The notes: a model not told the origin generated them from the sequence alone. DNA of 64,000 nucleotides from Cladorhizidae sp. MBARI D1340-BT2 (GCA_028752905.1 JAQNBH010000002.1:34502075-34566074); one strand, 5' to 3'. Positions 11,516-22,508 are shown, counted from the stretch's first letter. Translations and numbers: made by a program.

Positions 11516-12159
11516 CCAACAAGAAAGACACAAAGAAGAACACCCCTCGCCATCACACTAATTGAAAATTCAACAAAACACAACCCCCTTGCTATACATG
11601 CCACAACAGTGCAACACAGGAAGCTATAAAAGTTCAAAGTACAAACAAAGCCTTTACCAAAACCATGAGTCATGCTTAGTGTAAACCACAACTACACATT
11701 TATAGTATATTACATCATCACTCAGCCACTATTTAAAAGACAATTTGACCTTCCTCACACTCCTAGCTAGCAAGACAGGAACCTGTTCTTGTTCTGCACA
11801 TAGACTCATAAGTCACCCCGTGGCTATATTAAAGGGCAGGGAAACTTGAGAAATTTCTAACACTCTACTGCAGACAAGATACTTTTCGATCATTGACTCT
11901 CATCAAAGGTAGATCTTTGTAACCAATAAGCGTTACACAAAGAATTTCGAACTCGGCTACCAATTTCCCATTGTACTTTTCTCTACGGATTACTTGCGTT
12001 TGAGGCCGAATCGATCAACAAGGCAAGCGGTGCTGACGTCTGCTTTGAGATTACAAGACGGTTTAATTAATAACACCTAGCAACCACTAGCATCAGGAAA
12101 TGGGAGTTCATTAATCAACGAGCAACCGATTCACCGCAGACAACACCTACGACGTAAAA
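11515..12159. other. Spacer, possible upstream region
   Basis: No gene. A 4-codon ATG...TAA frame lies at 12100-12114, just upstream of the next open frame. Confidence 0.3.
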
Positions 12160-12520
12160 ATGATTAAAATAGGAGACGTACTCGATTCTTTATCTCTTCT
12201 GGAATCATCCACTTCTCCAGCGCATGTGCCGCCTCGATCAATAAGAACTGCCCGTCGCTGTCCTCAATACTGTACAGGGAGGAGAGAAAGCCAAACGGAT
12301 AATGTGAAAAGCATCGTCAAGACGGAAGCCTTGTGGAAGGAGAAGAAATGCCCAAACGTGGAGATCAGAAATGGTGTGATCTGCACATTTGAGAGAAGGA
12401 GGACTCTGGAGATGAATAATAATTGCAGGAGCAGGAAGAGAATAGGGGTTAAAGGAGAGGAGATGAAGGAGAAAGAAGAAGTGAATGTCGACTTGGCAAA
12501 AGTTGAGGTCAAGAACAAAA
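12160..12520 (+). CDS. Open frame, possible alternative first exon of the bZIP gene
   Basis: ATG at 12160 (A at -3) opens 120 codons rich in Lys, Arg and Glu toward the end, followed by AAAA/GTAAGC. The phase (one base left over) would join exon 14823 in the main bZIP frame and give a 567-residue protein. No recognisable domain. The better-supported first exon ends at 14753, so this is either an alternative promoter or chance. Confidence 0.25.
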
Positions 12521-13567
12521 GTAAGCAGTGATTTTCATGATAATGGTTGCTAAGTGTGAGGATAAAAGGTCGTTGCTAAGTGTTGGGATAAAAGGTCACG
12601 GTTTGCTAAGTGTGACGATAAAAGGTCATGCCTGCTAAGTATTGGGATAAAAGGTCAAATTCACTCAGTACTTAATTTCCACATTACTGGTGAAGATCGA
12701 ATGACAGTGCTACCAGCAGCCATTATTCTTTACTAGAAGATGGAATTAGGTGATATTGAAAGGCCAACAGCTAAGCAAAAAAATATTGTCCATCAAAGCA
12801 GCATGTGATTAAAAGTGCTCCACAGACAGACAACCACTCTACATTTTAATTTATTTAGTGTGTCCATTAGGAGTGTAACTAATGTAGAGGTGCTACAAGC
12901 GGTGCACTCCAATACTCGGCAGCTGTAGTAGAGTGCAGCAGATGTGTAGTAATAACTAGACTAGCTCATCACATCATCACACAGTGGGGGCGAAGGTTGG
13001 GGCTAGCTTTAACTTCTACCAATGGAGGTGGTAGGTTTGTTACAACTAGGATGGCTATCTCACATGTGTGAGACACCTGAGAAGTCTCTAAGGGGTTTAG
13101 TAGCTGTCACTACACTTGAAGAGTTCCTTAGCCCCCTCAATCCAGCATGCTGTTAGCTCTGTAAAAAAAAAAAGTTCACTCTATAATATATTTAAGTTAT
13201 ATATTTGTGGTCCTGTTCGGTCCTGTTCTATAGGAAATAGCATCAGCTTTAACAATCAATGGATAAGATGCCCAAAAGCTAATATAATACATTCTGGCAT
13301 TCTGGTAGTCGAGGCAAAAATAATAAAGAGTCTATGGAAGAAGATTGCTGTCAATGTGTAAGACCATCTTAAATCATTATTTTTAAGTGTGGTTGTTGTG
13401 CAGCATCTTGTAATCTAGTAACAGCCTACAAATGTTGCAGTCACAGAGGTAAAAGGATCGTCAACCATTAAAATCCAAATGCACCATAAATGAATTGTCA
13501 TGCTAAGACACAGATTAGCACTAATTACCTCCAAACTATATAATTACACAAATAACTGTTAACTTAC
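12521..13567. other. Spacer between open frame and ECD exons
   Basis: A short imperfect repeat of GATAAAAGGTCA with GCTAAGTGTG lies at 12545-12660. I searched here on the minus strand for a third ECD exon and did not find one. Confidence 0.4.
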
Positions 13568-13691
13568 CTGATCACAAAATTTGTAAACTGCTCACTCAAA
13601 ATCAACAATAGATGCAGTATGAGCCACTCGTCTTCAATGTTGTCATGGAAACATGTCTTTCCCAATAAATGTGGGGGAGAAGCCCCGGTCC
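13568..13691 (-). CDS. ECD: Ecdysoneless homologue, exon 2
   Basis: Acceptor TTTCCCTAG before 13691 and donor CAG/GTAAGTTAAC after 13568. It reads PPHLLGKTCFHDNIEDEWLI, matching the conserved N-terminal block of Ecdysoneless proteins (human ECD has a DNIEDEWFIV segment at this place). ECD is a co-chaperone-like factor working with R2TP and spliceosome components and is needed for cell-cycle progression. The exon starts with two bases completing the codon left by exon 1 and ends in phase 2. The third exon was not located, so the gene either has a very long intron or is truncated. Confidence 0.8.
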
Positions 13692-14015
13692 CTAGGGAAA
13701 GGAAGAGAACCAAACCAAACACATTAATGACTCTTAAGCCCTAGCCCTAGCCCTAAGGCATCATAATAGTCTAGGGATATGCTTGTTTGTGTTTCAATTT
13801 GGCATCTGATTAAGCAGCCAATTGAAAAGAGTACAAGTGGCCCTATGTATGAATATTTCACTCTGCATTTTAGGTAGGCATGATTAACACACAAAAACAA
13901 CTAGCTAAACATGTGACCTACCACAGGGTTTACACTACGGCTCTGGAATGGCTCGTGAGCCTTAAACAAGTAATTCACCCACAAAAAAAATCCCACAGTG
14001 CAGGTCTAAAGTCAC

Positions 14016-14217
14016 CTTTTATTGCCTGTAGCCAAAAAGGGGCGTAATGCCACACGTGACCACGAGACAATTTTCTTACGATGTGGTTGCATTCCAAGGC
14101 TTGGTGCTGCAATTTTGACAACTCTGTACTTGGAGAAGTGTAAATACGATACTCAACAGTGTCCTCTGGCCATAACCTAGATTCTCCAAGATCATATCTC
14201 CGTTGATTCCTGGCCAT
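14016..14217 (-). CDS. ECD: Ecdysoneless homologue, exon 1
   Basis: Start ATG at 14217-14215, 67 codons, donor AAAAG/GTGACT after 14016. The key block is PEDTVEYRIY, then after about 30 residues HVWHYAPFWLQ, corresponding to the EDTVEYCLF and IWQNQPFNL blocks at the start of human ECD. Joined to exon 2, the protein begins in the family's usual order with normal spacing. It lies head to head with the bZIP gene, with about 430 bp between this ATG and the first bZIP leader exon, so a shared promoter is likely. The family total is about 600 residues, so only about one fifth is visible here. Confidence 0.8.
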
Positions 14218-14640
14218 TTTTGGGGGGGTTGGGGGGTTGGGAGGGGGGAAATGTGCATGGGCTAAAGACGAGACGGTCTGGCCTGGCGCGGCTAGAAATT
14301 AAAATGTGGTTAACCTTATGAGTGATTCTATTGGTTAAAAATGATGTAATAACTAAAAATAAATATGTCCTCGCGTGACGGCTACCTCGTGACTTCTTGT
14401 TTAGCTGTTTTCTTGATGTGAGAAAGATTTGGTGTGAGAAAGAGCCTAGTTACGATGCTATTTGGATTGCGACAATACACTGTGTTATATTTGTCTGTTG
14501 GAGAAAAGCAAGATTGCCAAGTGGAAATTAAAGGGGATGACTGGTATACTGTTGCCTGGTTAGCTCGAGAATTGCTACTATAGCTACTCGTCTTCCTATC
14601 TATTACCTTTGAAAGTAAAGTAGCCACTATTCCCCAACTT
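14218..14640. promoter_or_regulatory. Putative bidirectional promoter, ECD / ATF4-like
   Basis: Between divergent genes. Visible elements: a G-rich run (14221-14247); an inverted CCAAT box, ATTGG, at 14330-14334; TGATGTAAT at 14342-14350, which fits the C/EBP-ATF response element recognised by ATF4; and a TGACG CRE half-site at 14376-14380. The transcription starts are unknown. One ATG near 14535 would add a further short upstream frame if transcription began before it. Confidence 0.5.
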
Positions 14641-14753
14641 CTAAAGAGGATATTCCAATTGAAGTTGATCGCAGTGTTTGGTGTAGTAATGGTTTGCTAG
14701 GAGCAAAGGCGTGCTACAAGGCACAGCTAAGTTCAAATTTCTAAACAAATGGG
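14640..14753 (+). other. ATF4: 5' leader exon of ATF4-like gene (5' end uncertain)
   Basis: The exon ends at a near-perfect donor, ATGGG/GTAAGT (intron from 14754). The intron is only 69 bp and closes with a pyrimidine tract and TTTACTGCAG at 14822, similar in size to other short introns in the window (58 and 59 bp). The exon contains uORF1 and the first five bases of uORF2. No ATG occurs in the main frame before a stop at 14687, so the main protein starts in the next exon. Confidence 0.65.
14689..14700 (+). promoter_or_regulatory. uORF1, three codons then stop
   Basis: ATG GTT TGC TAG, with G at -3 and G at +4, a good initiation context. In vertebrate ATF4 the first uORF is also three codons long and permits efficient reinitiation. 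48 nt separate its stop from the next ATG. Confidence 0.6.
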
Positions 14754-15030
14754 GTAAGTGTTGACATGAAACAAGTCAAAACATGAGACTCATTTTTATT
14801 TCTGTTTGCTCTTTTACTGCAGTTTCACACAAAGTTGGTGGTCCTCCATCGGACATAAAATCGACACAGTACCAGACAAAACATTTCACAAAGAGGGTCT
14901 CTTTCACAAAGACGTTTCTGGACTTCAAAGTTGTGAGGAAGAACCACACGATGGCTTCCAATCTGGACGCACTCTTGTCCCAGTCACTGGCTGGAGATGC
15001 ATCTCCTCTTGTCCCATCTGGCAATGTTAA
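14749..15030 (+). promoter_or_regulatory. uORF2, 70 codons, spliced, overlapping the main start
   Basis: ATG at 14749-14751 (context ACAAATGG) leaves GG at the exon end; splicing to 14823 completes a Gly codon and continues open to TAA at 15028-15030. It is out of frame with the main ORF and overlaps its first 80 nt. No other ATG lies between uORF1 and the main ATG. In mouse and human ATF4 the inhibitory uORF2 is 59 codons and overlaps by about 83 nt. The uORF peptide has no recognisable motif, so it probably acts by position. Confidence 0.65.
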
Positions 15031-15212
15031 TGTCCTTCACATGTCGGAGTTCACCTCACCAGGATCTCTGTTCGGAAATGAGATTGGCACGGGTATTGAC
15101 AGGATTATGCCTGATTCTACAAGCTTGGATGCTTCATATTTCAAGACGGAGTCCATTTACCAGGAAGAAAATGGGGAAGACTATGAGAAGTTGTACAATC
15201 ATCCTACTCCAG
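14823..15212 (+). CDS. ATF4: ATF4-like bZIP factor, exon 2 (main start at 14951)
   Basis: Main ATG at 14951 in strong context (A at -3, G at +4), first residues MASNLDALLSQSL. The first 128 bp of the exon are leader and uORF2. From 14951 the protein runs through 15212 (donor CTCCAG/GTAAAA), 18067-18411 and 19359-19966, giving 404 residues; human ATF4 has 351. All three junctions leave one base and take two, so the frame is kept throughout. ATF4 is the effector of the integrated stress response and activates amino-acid supply and redox genes. The N-terminal part is acidic with scattered hydrophobics, as expected for an activation domain. An ATF5 identity cannot be excluded. Confidence 0.8.
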
Positions 15213-15469
15213 GTAAAAATGGCAGATAACCCCCATCCAACATAATTAATGGCTACCTCCCCATAATTAACCACTCCTCGAAATTGAACCCTCCTTGTAC
15301 TTTTCGAGTTAGCCAGGATCATCCACTTGTTAAGTTTGTTGCCCACGTAATCCTACATCAGGTATAACATCCCTACAGCCACTGCCACCAAAAATACTAT
15401 AGCAACTACTGCCCTACCACTGCCACACCACGAATGCTCTAGCAAGTCTTAAACCACTGACATAGCTGT
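15213..15469 (+). other. Start of the large bZIP intron
   Basis: Non-coding intron sequence carrying diverged forms (CAGCCACTGCCACCAAAAAT) of the array that follows, a likely seed region. Confidence 0.5.
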
Positions 15470-16740
15470 ACAGCCACTGTCCTAGCCCTACAGCCACTGC
15501 CCTAGCCCTACAGCCACTGTCCTAGCCCTAAAGCCACTGTCCTAGTACAGCCACTGCCCTAGCCCTACAGCCACTGTCCTAGCCCTACAGCCACTGTCCT
15601 AGCCCTACAGCCACTGTCCTAGCCCTACAGCCACTGTCCTAGCCCTACAGCCACTGTCCTAGCCCTACAGCCACTGTCCTAGCCCTACAGCCACTGTCCT
15701 AGCCCTACAGCCACTGTCCTAGCCCTACAGCCACTGTCCTAGCCCTACAGCCACTGTCCTAGCCCTACAGCCACTGTCCTAGCCCTACAGCCACTGTCCT
15801 AGCCCTACAGCCACTGTCCTAGCCCTACAGCCACTGCCCTAGCCCTACAGCCACTGCCCTAGCCCTACAGCCACTGCCCTAGCCCTACAGCCACTGCCCT
15901 AGCCCTACAGCCACTGCCCTACAGCCACTACCCTAGCCCTACAGCCACTGCCCTAGCCCTACAGCCACTGCCCTAGCCCTACAGCCACTGCCCTAGCCCT
16001 ACAGCCACTGCCCTAGCCCTACAGCCACTGCCCTAGCCCTACAGCCACTGCCCTACAGCCACTGCCCTACAGCCACTGCCCTACAGCCACTGCCCTAGCC
16101 CTACAGCCACTGCCCTAGCCCTACAGCCACTGCCCTAGCCCTACAGCCACTGCCCTAGCCCTACAGCCACTGCCCTAGCCCTACAGCCACTGCCCTAGCC
16201 CTACAGCCACTGCCCTAGCCCTACAGCCACTGCCCTAGCCCTACAGCCACTGCCCTAGCCCTACAGCCACTGCCCTAGCCCTACAGCCACTGCCCTAGCC
16301 CTACAGCCACTGCCCTAGCCCTACAGCCACTGCCCTAGCCCTACAGCCACTGCCCTAGCCCTACAGCCACTGCCCTAGCCCTACAGCCACTGCCCTAGCC
16401 CTACAGCCACTGCCCTAGCCCTACAGCCACTGCCCTAGCCCTACAGCCACTGCCCTAGCCCTACAGCCACTGCCCTAGCCCTACAGCCACTGCCCTAGCC
16501 CTACAGACTGCCCTAGCCCTACAGCCACTGCCCTAGCCCTACAGCCACTGCCCTAGCCCTACAGCCACTGCCCTATGCCCTGGCCCTACAACCACTGCCC
16601 TGGCCCTACAACCACTGCCCTGGCCCTACAACCACTGCCCTGGCCCTACAACCACTGCCCTGGCCCTACAACCACTGCCCTGGCCCTACAACCACTGCCC
16701 TGGCCCTACAACCACTGCCCTGGCCCTACAACCACTGCCA
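15470..16740. repeat. 20 bp minisatellite in the bZIP intron
   Basis: About 63 copies of CCTAGCCCTACAGCCACTGY. Variants are zoned: CACTGT from 15470 to about 15830, CACTGC from there to about 16570, then CTGGCCCTACAACCACTGC to 16740. A few copies lack the CTAGCC part. Resemblance to telomeric CCCTAA is superficial. Confidence 0.97.
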
Positions 16741-18066
16741 CCAAGAATACCATAGCAACCACCTGCTCTAGCCCTATAAACACGAGTCCATTCCTTATTT
16801 GCTCTGAGCCATTATCGAGGGGTATCATTCCGATGCATTTTCAGCCGAGTTGCAGTTCGTATTTGTTAATTGCCAGCATAAAGGAGCTGGTGAAGGAAGG
16901 ACAAGGGCTCCTTTGTCGAGTCACGTTAGCTGTACATGTTCAGTTTGTAGTGGAGACATGATGTTTAGTTTGGTTTAAACTGAGGTCTAAATACAATGTG
17001 TGCCGAGCATGTGAGCTGTTATGACCTGTTTGTAAGAGTGGTCTGACGTGTTGAATGGTAGACCAAGTTAAACCTGGTCCAGAGACTAATTATTAAATGG
17101 AGTGCTTGTGTATGAACTATATTTGGTGGAGCTATCGCACTGGTTTCTACAGGGAAGTGTTATAATGAGATACATAAGCCACAACTACAGGGAAGTGTTG
17201 TAAGAGATTCATAAAGTTATAATCCCACTACTACAGGGAAGTGCTGTAATGGATTCATAAAAAGTTTATAACCACAAACTCAAAGAGACACGATTAGTGA
17301 TGTGCTAAGGTTGTAGTTTTTACCTATAAGCCACCATGGAGCATGCTAGTGAGAGTGGAGTACAGCTTTCTGTTGATGCAGAGATGTAAGCTTTTAGTGA
17401 CCAAGCAGCAGATGTCACCAATTTTGCTGCAATTCTATGGAGGAGCCGAGTAGTTAACCCTGCCGTAGCCAACATGAGTGATGCAATTGGTAAGGTTAGT
17501 AGAGGTCACTTGATTTTTAGCAACTACTTTTAAAGTTTCGACGAAGTATATGGACAATGTGCAAAGCGCCTTTGTTGCCTGGGTGCTAGGTTATCTTCAA
17601 AGCAGGCTCTATGCTCTCACAGATGGGTGCCTAGTGGGTACCACCTCGGAACCCCCCCCCCCCCCCCCCCCCCCCCAAGAGGTAGGGCCTAGATAGCCAC
17701 TAGCAGCAGGGCTAAAGTATAACCAGAGCCAGAGTTAAAGAAAATGGTCTGACCAGAGCCAGAGTTAAAGAAAATGGTCTGCATGGACCAATTTTGGACC
17801 AATCATGAATTATTTGCATTCTGATGAGTAGAGCAGATGGTTACAATTTTGTATTACTGTGTTTTTTTGGCATAACACGTTTCGTGCATAGATTCCCATC
17901 GCTAGGTGGCAAATTGACAAAAGACTAATGCTTCCAATGGTTTTGACAGTGCTAACCCTATATAGGGAACCTGTAACCATTGGAAATAACTACGCCCACT
18001 TTTTAAAGTCACAAGCTCTAGTGATACCTCATGTTGATCTGTTTTTGTGTTCTTCTTGTTGTTTAG
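16741..18066 (+). other. Rest of the large bZIP intron
   Basis: Contains a C homopolymer of about 30 bp at 17653-17680 and two direct 31 bp copies with CAGAGCCAGAGTTAAAGAAA at 17715-17780. At 17335 a perfect Kozak context GCCACCATGG opens 17 codons; after one TAA the same frame continues about 50 codons, including DQAADVTNFAAILWRSRVV, which looks like decayed coding sequence of unknown family. Confidence 0.45.
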
Positions 18067-18411
18067 GTTTCTACCATACCGACTCCTGGATGACAACACC
18101 TGTATCCCTACCCCCTACTCCTGAGTATATAACTCCAAATTCTCCGTCCGTCTTAACTCCTCACCCTACCACACCCACTCTTATGACGCTGCCCACATAC
18201 CAACAAGCCATGCCTCCATTTTCTCAGCCCCTCACGCCTGAATCATCTTCTCATTCTGACGACAGCAAGCGGGACAGGGACTTGATGGATATCCTTTCTT
18301 TCTTGCAAGAGCCTGGTCCAAGTGTGAGCACAGAGTGCGACCATTTCTACTCATTTCAACCTCCGTTTGCTTCCTATGACCAGATGTCGTCTATCTCCAG
18401 TGCAGATGATG
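18067..18411 (+). CDS. ATF4: ATF4-like bZIP factor, exon 3
   Basis: Acceptor TTCTTGTTGTTTAG, donor GATG/GTAAGA. 114 full codons rich in Pro, Ser and Thr (TPVSLPPTPEY, LTPESSSHSDDSK), then an acidic and hydrophobic motif RDLMDILSFLQE that could be an activation helix. I did not find the DSGxxxS phosphodegron of vertebrate ATF4 here or elsewhere in the protein. Confidence 0.8.
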
Positions 18412-19358
18412 GTAAGATACTGGATGGCGATTTACCATCTCACTTGAGGGTCGTAATAAAAAAAAGTCTCTTGAGATCAGTTCACAATAGGTGCATGACC
18501 TAGCGATTAGACACGTCGCATTGCAATGTGTAGTTTTTGTGATATTGAAAAGTTAGTGCAGATACACAACGTGCTGCTACGCTATGCTTGGATAGGCTGG
18601 AGTTGCACGCTTGCGTCTGTTGCAAAGGATTGTGTTTTTTAAAATATTAGTTGGTGTGCTTTATTTGAGTTGGTGCGCTTTATTTGAGTGGGTGCACTTT
18701 ATTTGAATGTGTGTGCACTTTATTTGAATGTGTGTGCTTTATTTGAGTGTATGCTTTATTTGAGTTTGCAAGCTTTATGAATGGTAGGCAGATGCATGCA
18801 CACACACCCTTGCTTGAGGAACTTGCCTTGCATGTAGGAGGTTACTAACAATCTCTTTGGGAAAGCTTGTGCTACTCATTCTGATGTGTCCTACTCGAAA
18901 ATGTCGGAAGTACCTTCGTGCTTCTCTGGCTCCAGATTTTAGCTGAAAGCATGAGCAGGTCGAGCTCCTCATCACGGGAGTAGTGACCATCTCGTTTGCT
19001 GGAGAGTGCACTTATTTCGGATATAGGGGTAGAAGTTCATACATCAAGGTGTGCAGTTCATAATTACGTGAAAATATCGTGTCTGCTTTTTCAGTATTTG
19101 TGGTCGAGTTTGCATTCAATTCGAGAATTCGAGTAGCTAGCATCTTATTATTATGAATGTCATTCTGATATGTGGTGTGACCCTTAATGTACGTTTAGCT
19201 TGTCCTACTTACCCTTGTGATCACTGCTGATGATACTTTACCAAATTGGTCATGATGTCACCACATTTATCACTCTATTTTTAATATTTTATTGATATTT
19301 TATTGTGGTAATAATCGTGGAGTCTTTTATCTCATTTCCCCCTCCATCTTCACTCTAG
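18412..19358 (+). other. bZIP intron 3
   Basis: Non-coding. Holds a short diverged tandem repeat, GCTTTATTTGAGTGTGTG-like with period about 20 bp, at 18650-18775. Confidence 0.6.
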
Positions 19359-19966
19359 GAGCTTCCGTCTACTGTGCCTCCCCCTCGCTTCTCTCCACCC
19401 AGCACTCTCCACTGTCCACTGACGTCTCCAGTACGTACTCTCCTAACCTTTCACCTCTGAACTCCTCGAACTTTTCACCTCTACATTGTCCGATCTCTCC
19501 TAATCTCACACCTCGTCCTCAAGCCTCCACACTGCCTGATACGACCCGTGACCTCGTGCATAGCTCTGTCCACAGTGATGAAACTGGTTCCAACATTCCA
19601 ATTTCATCATCAAGATTTGTGAAACCTAACGTACCCAATACTGATTTGAATTCCTTGAAGAGGAAATCCGATTCATCTTGGGATGGTTCCAGTTCCAAGA
19701 AATGTGCCGTTTCTGGTTCCGTTCCATGTGCATCTCGTTCCAAGAAGCGTATCATCACCGGCACCCGGAAGGAGAGGAAGAGAGAGCAGAATAAGACAGC
19801 AGCCCTCCGCTACAGACAGAAGAAGAAGGGGGAAAGGGATGTAGTGGATGACCGGCAAGGTCTTCTTGAGGAAAAGAATGCTCTATTGAAGAGCACATTG
19901 AGCTTGCTGGAGGCTGAAGTAGACTACTTGAAGAAGCTCTGGGACGAGATGAGCGTTTGCCCCTGA
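19359..19966 (+). CDS. ATF4: ATF4-like bZIP factor, exon 4 with DNA-binding domain
   Basis: Acceptor CTTCACTCTAG, stop TGA at 19964-19966. The N-terminal half is Ser/Pro rich. Residues 336-404 form the bZIP: the basic region REQNKTAALRYRQKKKGE is diagnostic of ATF4/ATF5 (human ATF4 has EQNKTAATRYRQKKRAE), followed by heptads V365, L372, L379, L386, L393. ATF4 binds CARE sites as heterodimer with C/EBP-type partners. The protein ends 12 residues after the last heptad leucine. Confidence 0.93.
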
Positions 19967-21719
19967 GTGTTAGGAAAAGAAAGAAGCGAACCTTATGAGG
20001 GTCTGCGTTCACACTCCACAAAACTTCTCGCTCCACACCACCTAACAGCTGCCACACCTCACTGCTCCCTCGACTCCCCCACCACGTCACCTAACGGCTG
20101 CCATGCCTCACTGCTCCCTCTACTTCTCTTACCACATGTTTGTATTGATTGTTGTTGTATACTTTTCACTGTTTATACTTTTCACTGTTTATATACATAC
20201 CGCTCAAGCTTTTTTCACCTTTTTTTCCTGATATTTTGCTTTTCACTGTCATAATTATAACAAATTGGCTATGTATACAACTTTCATCTGGGAAGGGAGG
20301 GGGCTTCCCTGTATTCACTGCTGCGTTTGCAAATGCACGACTGCCTACCAGGTATGCTATTTACAAGACGGGCTATTCTCGTTGGTGGTATATAGAGGCA
20401 TGTTAAGCTTTTATGATGGAAATATATGCAAGAAGTGTGGCAGGTTTGTAACGTCAGGAGAGTTACTAGAAAAATGACTCACTTTATAACAACACCAAAG
20501 TAAACAGATTTTGGAGGAGTGCAAATGCTTTCAAACCAAGTCAGAGCAACCATCTTTCAGTGTGCACTGTAGCAACCATTCTCTAAGAATCACTTTAGAC
20601 GGTAGAGTAAGTTGTATTTTACTGCTGATTTCAACACTCCATAAACTGAGTTTTGTGCACAGTGTGTGTAACTTGTGACTGTCACTTTGATCGTTTGCAG
20701 GATTTTATGGATGTATAGCAACATGTCATCTTATATGCACCACAACAGTGAAGATTTTGGACAAATGACAAACACGCGATGAAAATGGTGGTGATGTTGG
20801 TGGGTTTCTATGAATGCAATGCAAACCATTTTCAAGAGGAAAGGACCAACTCGTATAGTTATTTTAGCACTGGAAGAACAAGAGATGGAGATCGTGAATG
20901 TGTGCATTCCTGATGTCAAATGTTGAGTGAATTTTTCCTGCAATATATACATATAATATATACTTCTTGACGAGGCTTGCAGGTTCTGTCTTACTGGTCA
21001 AATTGTCAAATTGTTGCTGGGCACTGCATAACATTGCATGCAATGTGGTGGCGATCATGGAAGCCATCTAAGAAAAAAACATAAGAAAAAAAAGAAATTA
21101 ACTTAATTAATTATATCAATTTAATCCACCATGGGGGCACGGAGAGGGAGGCGGCTTATCCACATCGTGGCATTTCTCCTCCACAAGCAGATGGCCAACC
21201 GTTGGAGAAGGTGGCGTGTGGTATTCCCAGGCGTTTTGTCCCTGAGCCGGACAGCTACACAGCAATATCAGAGGCTAATTAACTCGTGCAAATTAGTCAT
21301 GCCTCATTTGATACCCAAACGGTTTGGATGGTATCATTTGTCTCCCTCCCTCTCTTTTTAAGCAACTCGTGGGACTCGGAAGTTGTCCTTTTCAGGTCAT
21401 AAAATGTATAATGACTTGCTCTTGTTGTAGCTCCAGACAGTTTGGCAATGACAGAAGAATGATCTCCGAGAGCGGCTAAAGCAGTCGCTGGTCAGTGAAA
21501 TGGAATTCAATTTTCTCAAGAACGATATTTGAGTTCTCCCCCCATGCTATATAGGATATTTTGAAGCCGGAGTTGTCAGAGGTCATTTCTAGTGTCACAA
21601 AGCCCATTTCTTGGTCAAGAAACGAGGCGAATTTTGAAGTATATAAAGAGGAAGCACCCCACAGAAATGTACACTAACTTAAACTTGCTCATAGAACAGT
21701 GATATTATAAATAAGAAGA
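19967..21719 (+). other. 3' flank of the bZIP gene
   Basis: Probably 3' UTR then intergenic. A direct duplication of about 50 bp (ACCTAACAGCTGCC / ACCTAACGGCTGCC) lies at 20038-20125. No AATAAA was seen within 500 bp of the stop. The open frame at 21131-21361 shows no domain and is doubtful. Confidence 0.4.
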
Positions 21720-22370
21720 CAGAGAGACAGACAGACAGACTTCTCGCATTATTAATGAGACGGACAGACTTCTCGCATTATTAATAAGAAGATACAGACA
21801 GAGAGACTTCACACTTTATGAACATGCAGACAGACAGACCTTCTTCACACTTTATTATTAGGAACATGCCGACATACAGACATATTTCACACTTTATTAA
21901 GAAGATACAGACAGACAGACTTCTCTCTTTATTAATAAGAACATACAGACAGACAGACTTCTCTCTTTATAAGAATGTACAGACAGACAGACTTCTCTCT
22001 TTATTAATAAGAACATACAGACAGACAGACTTCTATCTTTATTAATAAAAACGTACAGACAGGCAGACAGACTTCTCTCTTTGTACAGACTTCTATCTTT
22101 ATTAATAAAAACGTACAGACAGGCAGACAGACTTCTCTCTTTGTATATACAGACTTCTCTCTTTATTAATAAAAACGTACAAACAGGCAGACAGACTTCT
22201 CTCTTTATAAACTGACAGACATACAGACTTCTCTCTTTATTAATAAGAACATACTTATAGACCGACAGACGTACAGACTTTGCGTGTTATTAATAGGAAC
22301 ACAGACAGACAGACGGACATCTTGCTTTACATACATACAGACAGACAGACTTCTCGCATTAAGATATTGA
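21715..22370. repeat. About 38 bp minisatellite
   Basis: Unit of CAGACAGACAGACTTCTC followed by TCTTTATTAATAAGAACATA. Copies vary in length and in the number of CAGA steps. Confidence 0.9.
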
Positions 22371-22508
22371 TAAAACATGCTGAAAAAACAAAGACCGTGT
22401 TATACAAACATGCTCTCTTTGAATGCAAAGTCTACAGAAGACAGCAGAAAAGGATTTTCGTTAAAAGCACCAACAATGAGCTTGATAGTGCAACCCTTTA
22501 CCAATAGG

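Noticed and set aside
12160..12520. In-frame N-terminal extension making a 567-residue bZIP protein
   Set aside because: Not taken as the main model: the exon ending at 14753 has a stronger donor, a short intron and a coherent uORF layout. Kept as a low-confidence alternative.
15470..16740. Interstitial telomere-like repeat (CCCTAGCCCTA)
   Set aside because: The unit is 20 bp with CAGCCACTG and does not match the animal TTAGGG repeat.
16575..16961. 128-codon frame with PWPYNHCPGPTTTA repeats
   Set aside because: Translation of the 20 bp intron minisatellite (60 bp is a multiple of 3 and 20).
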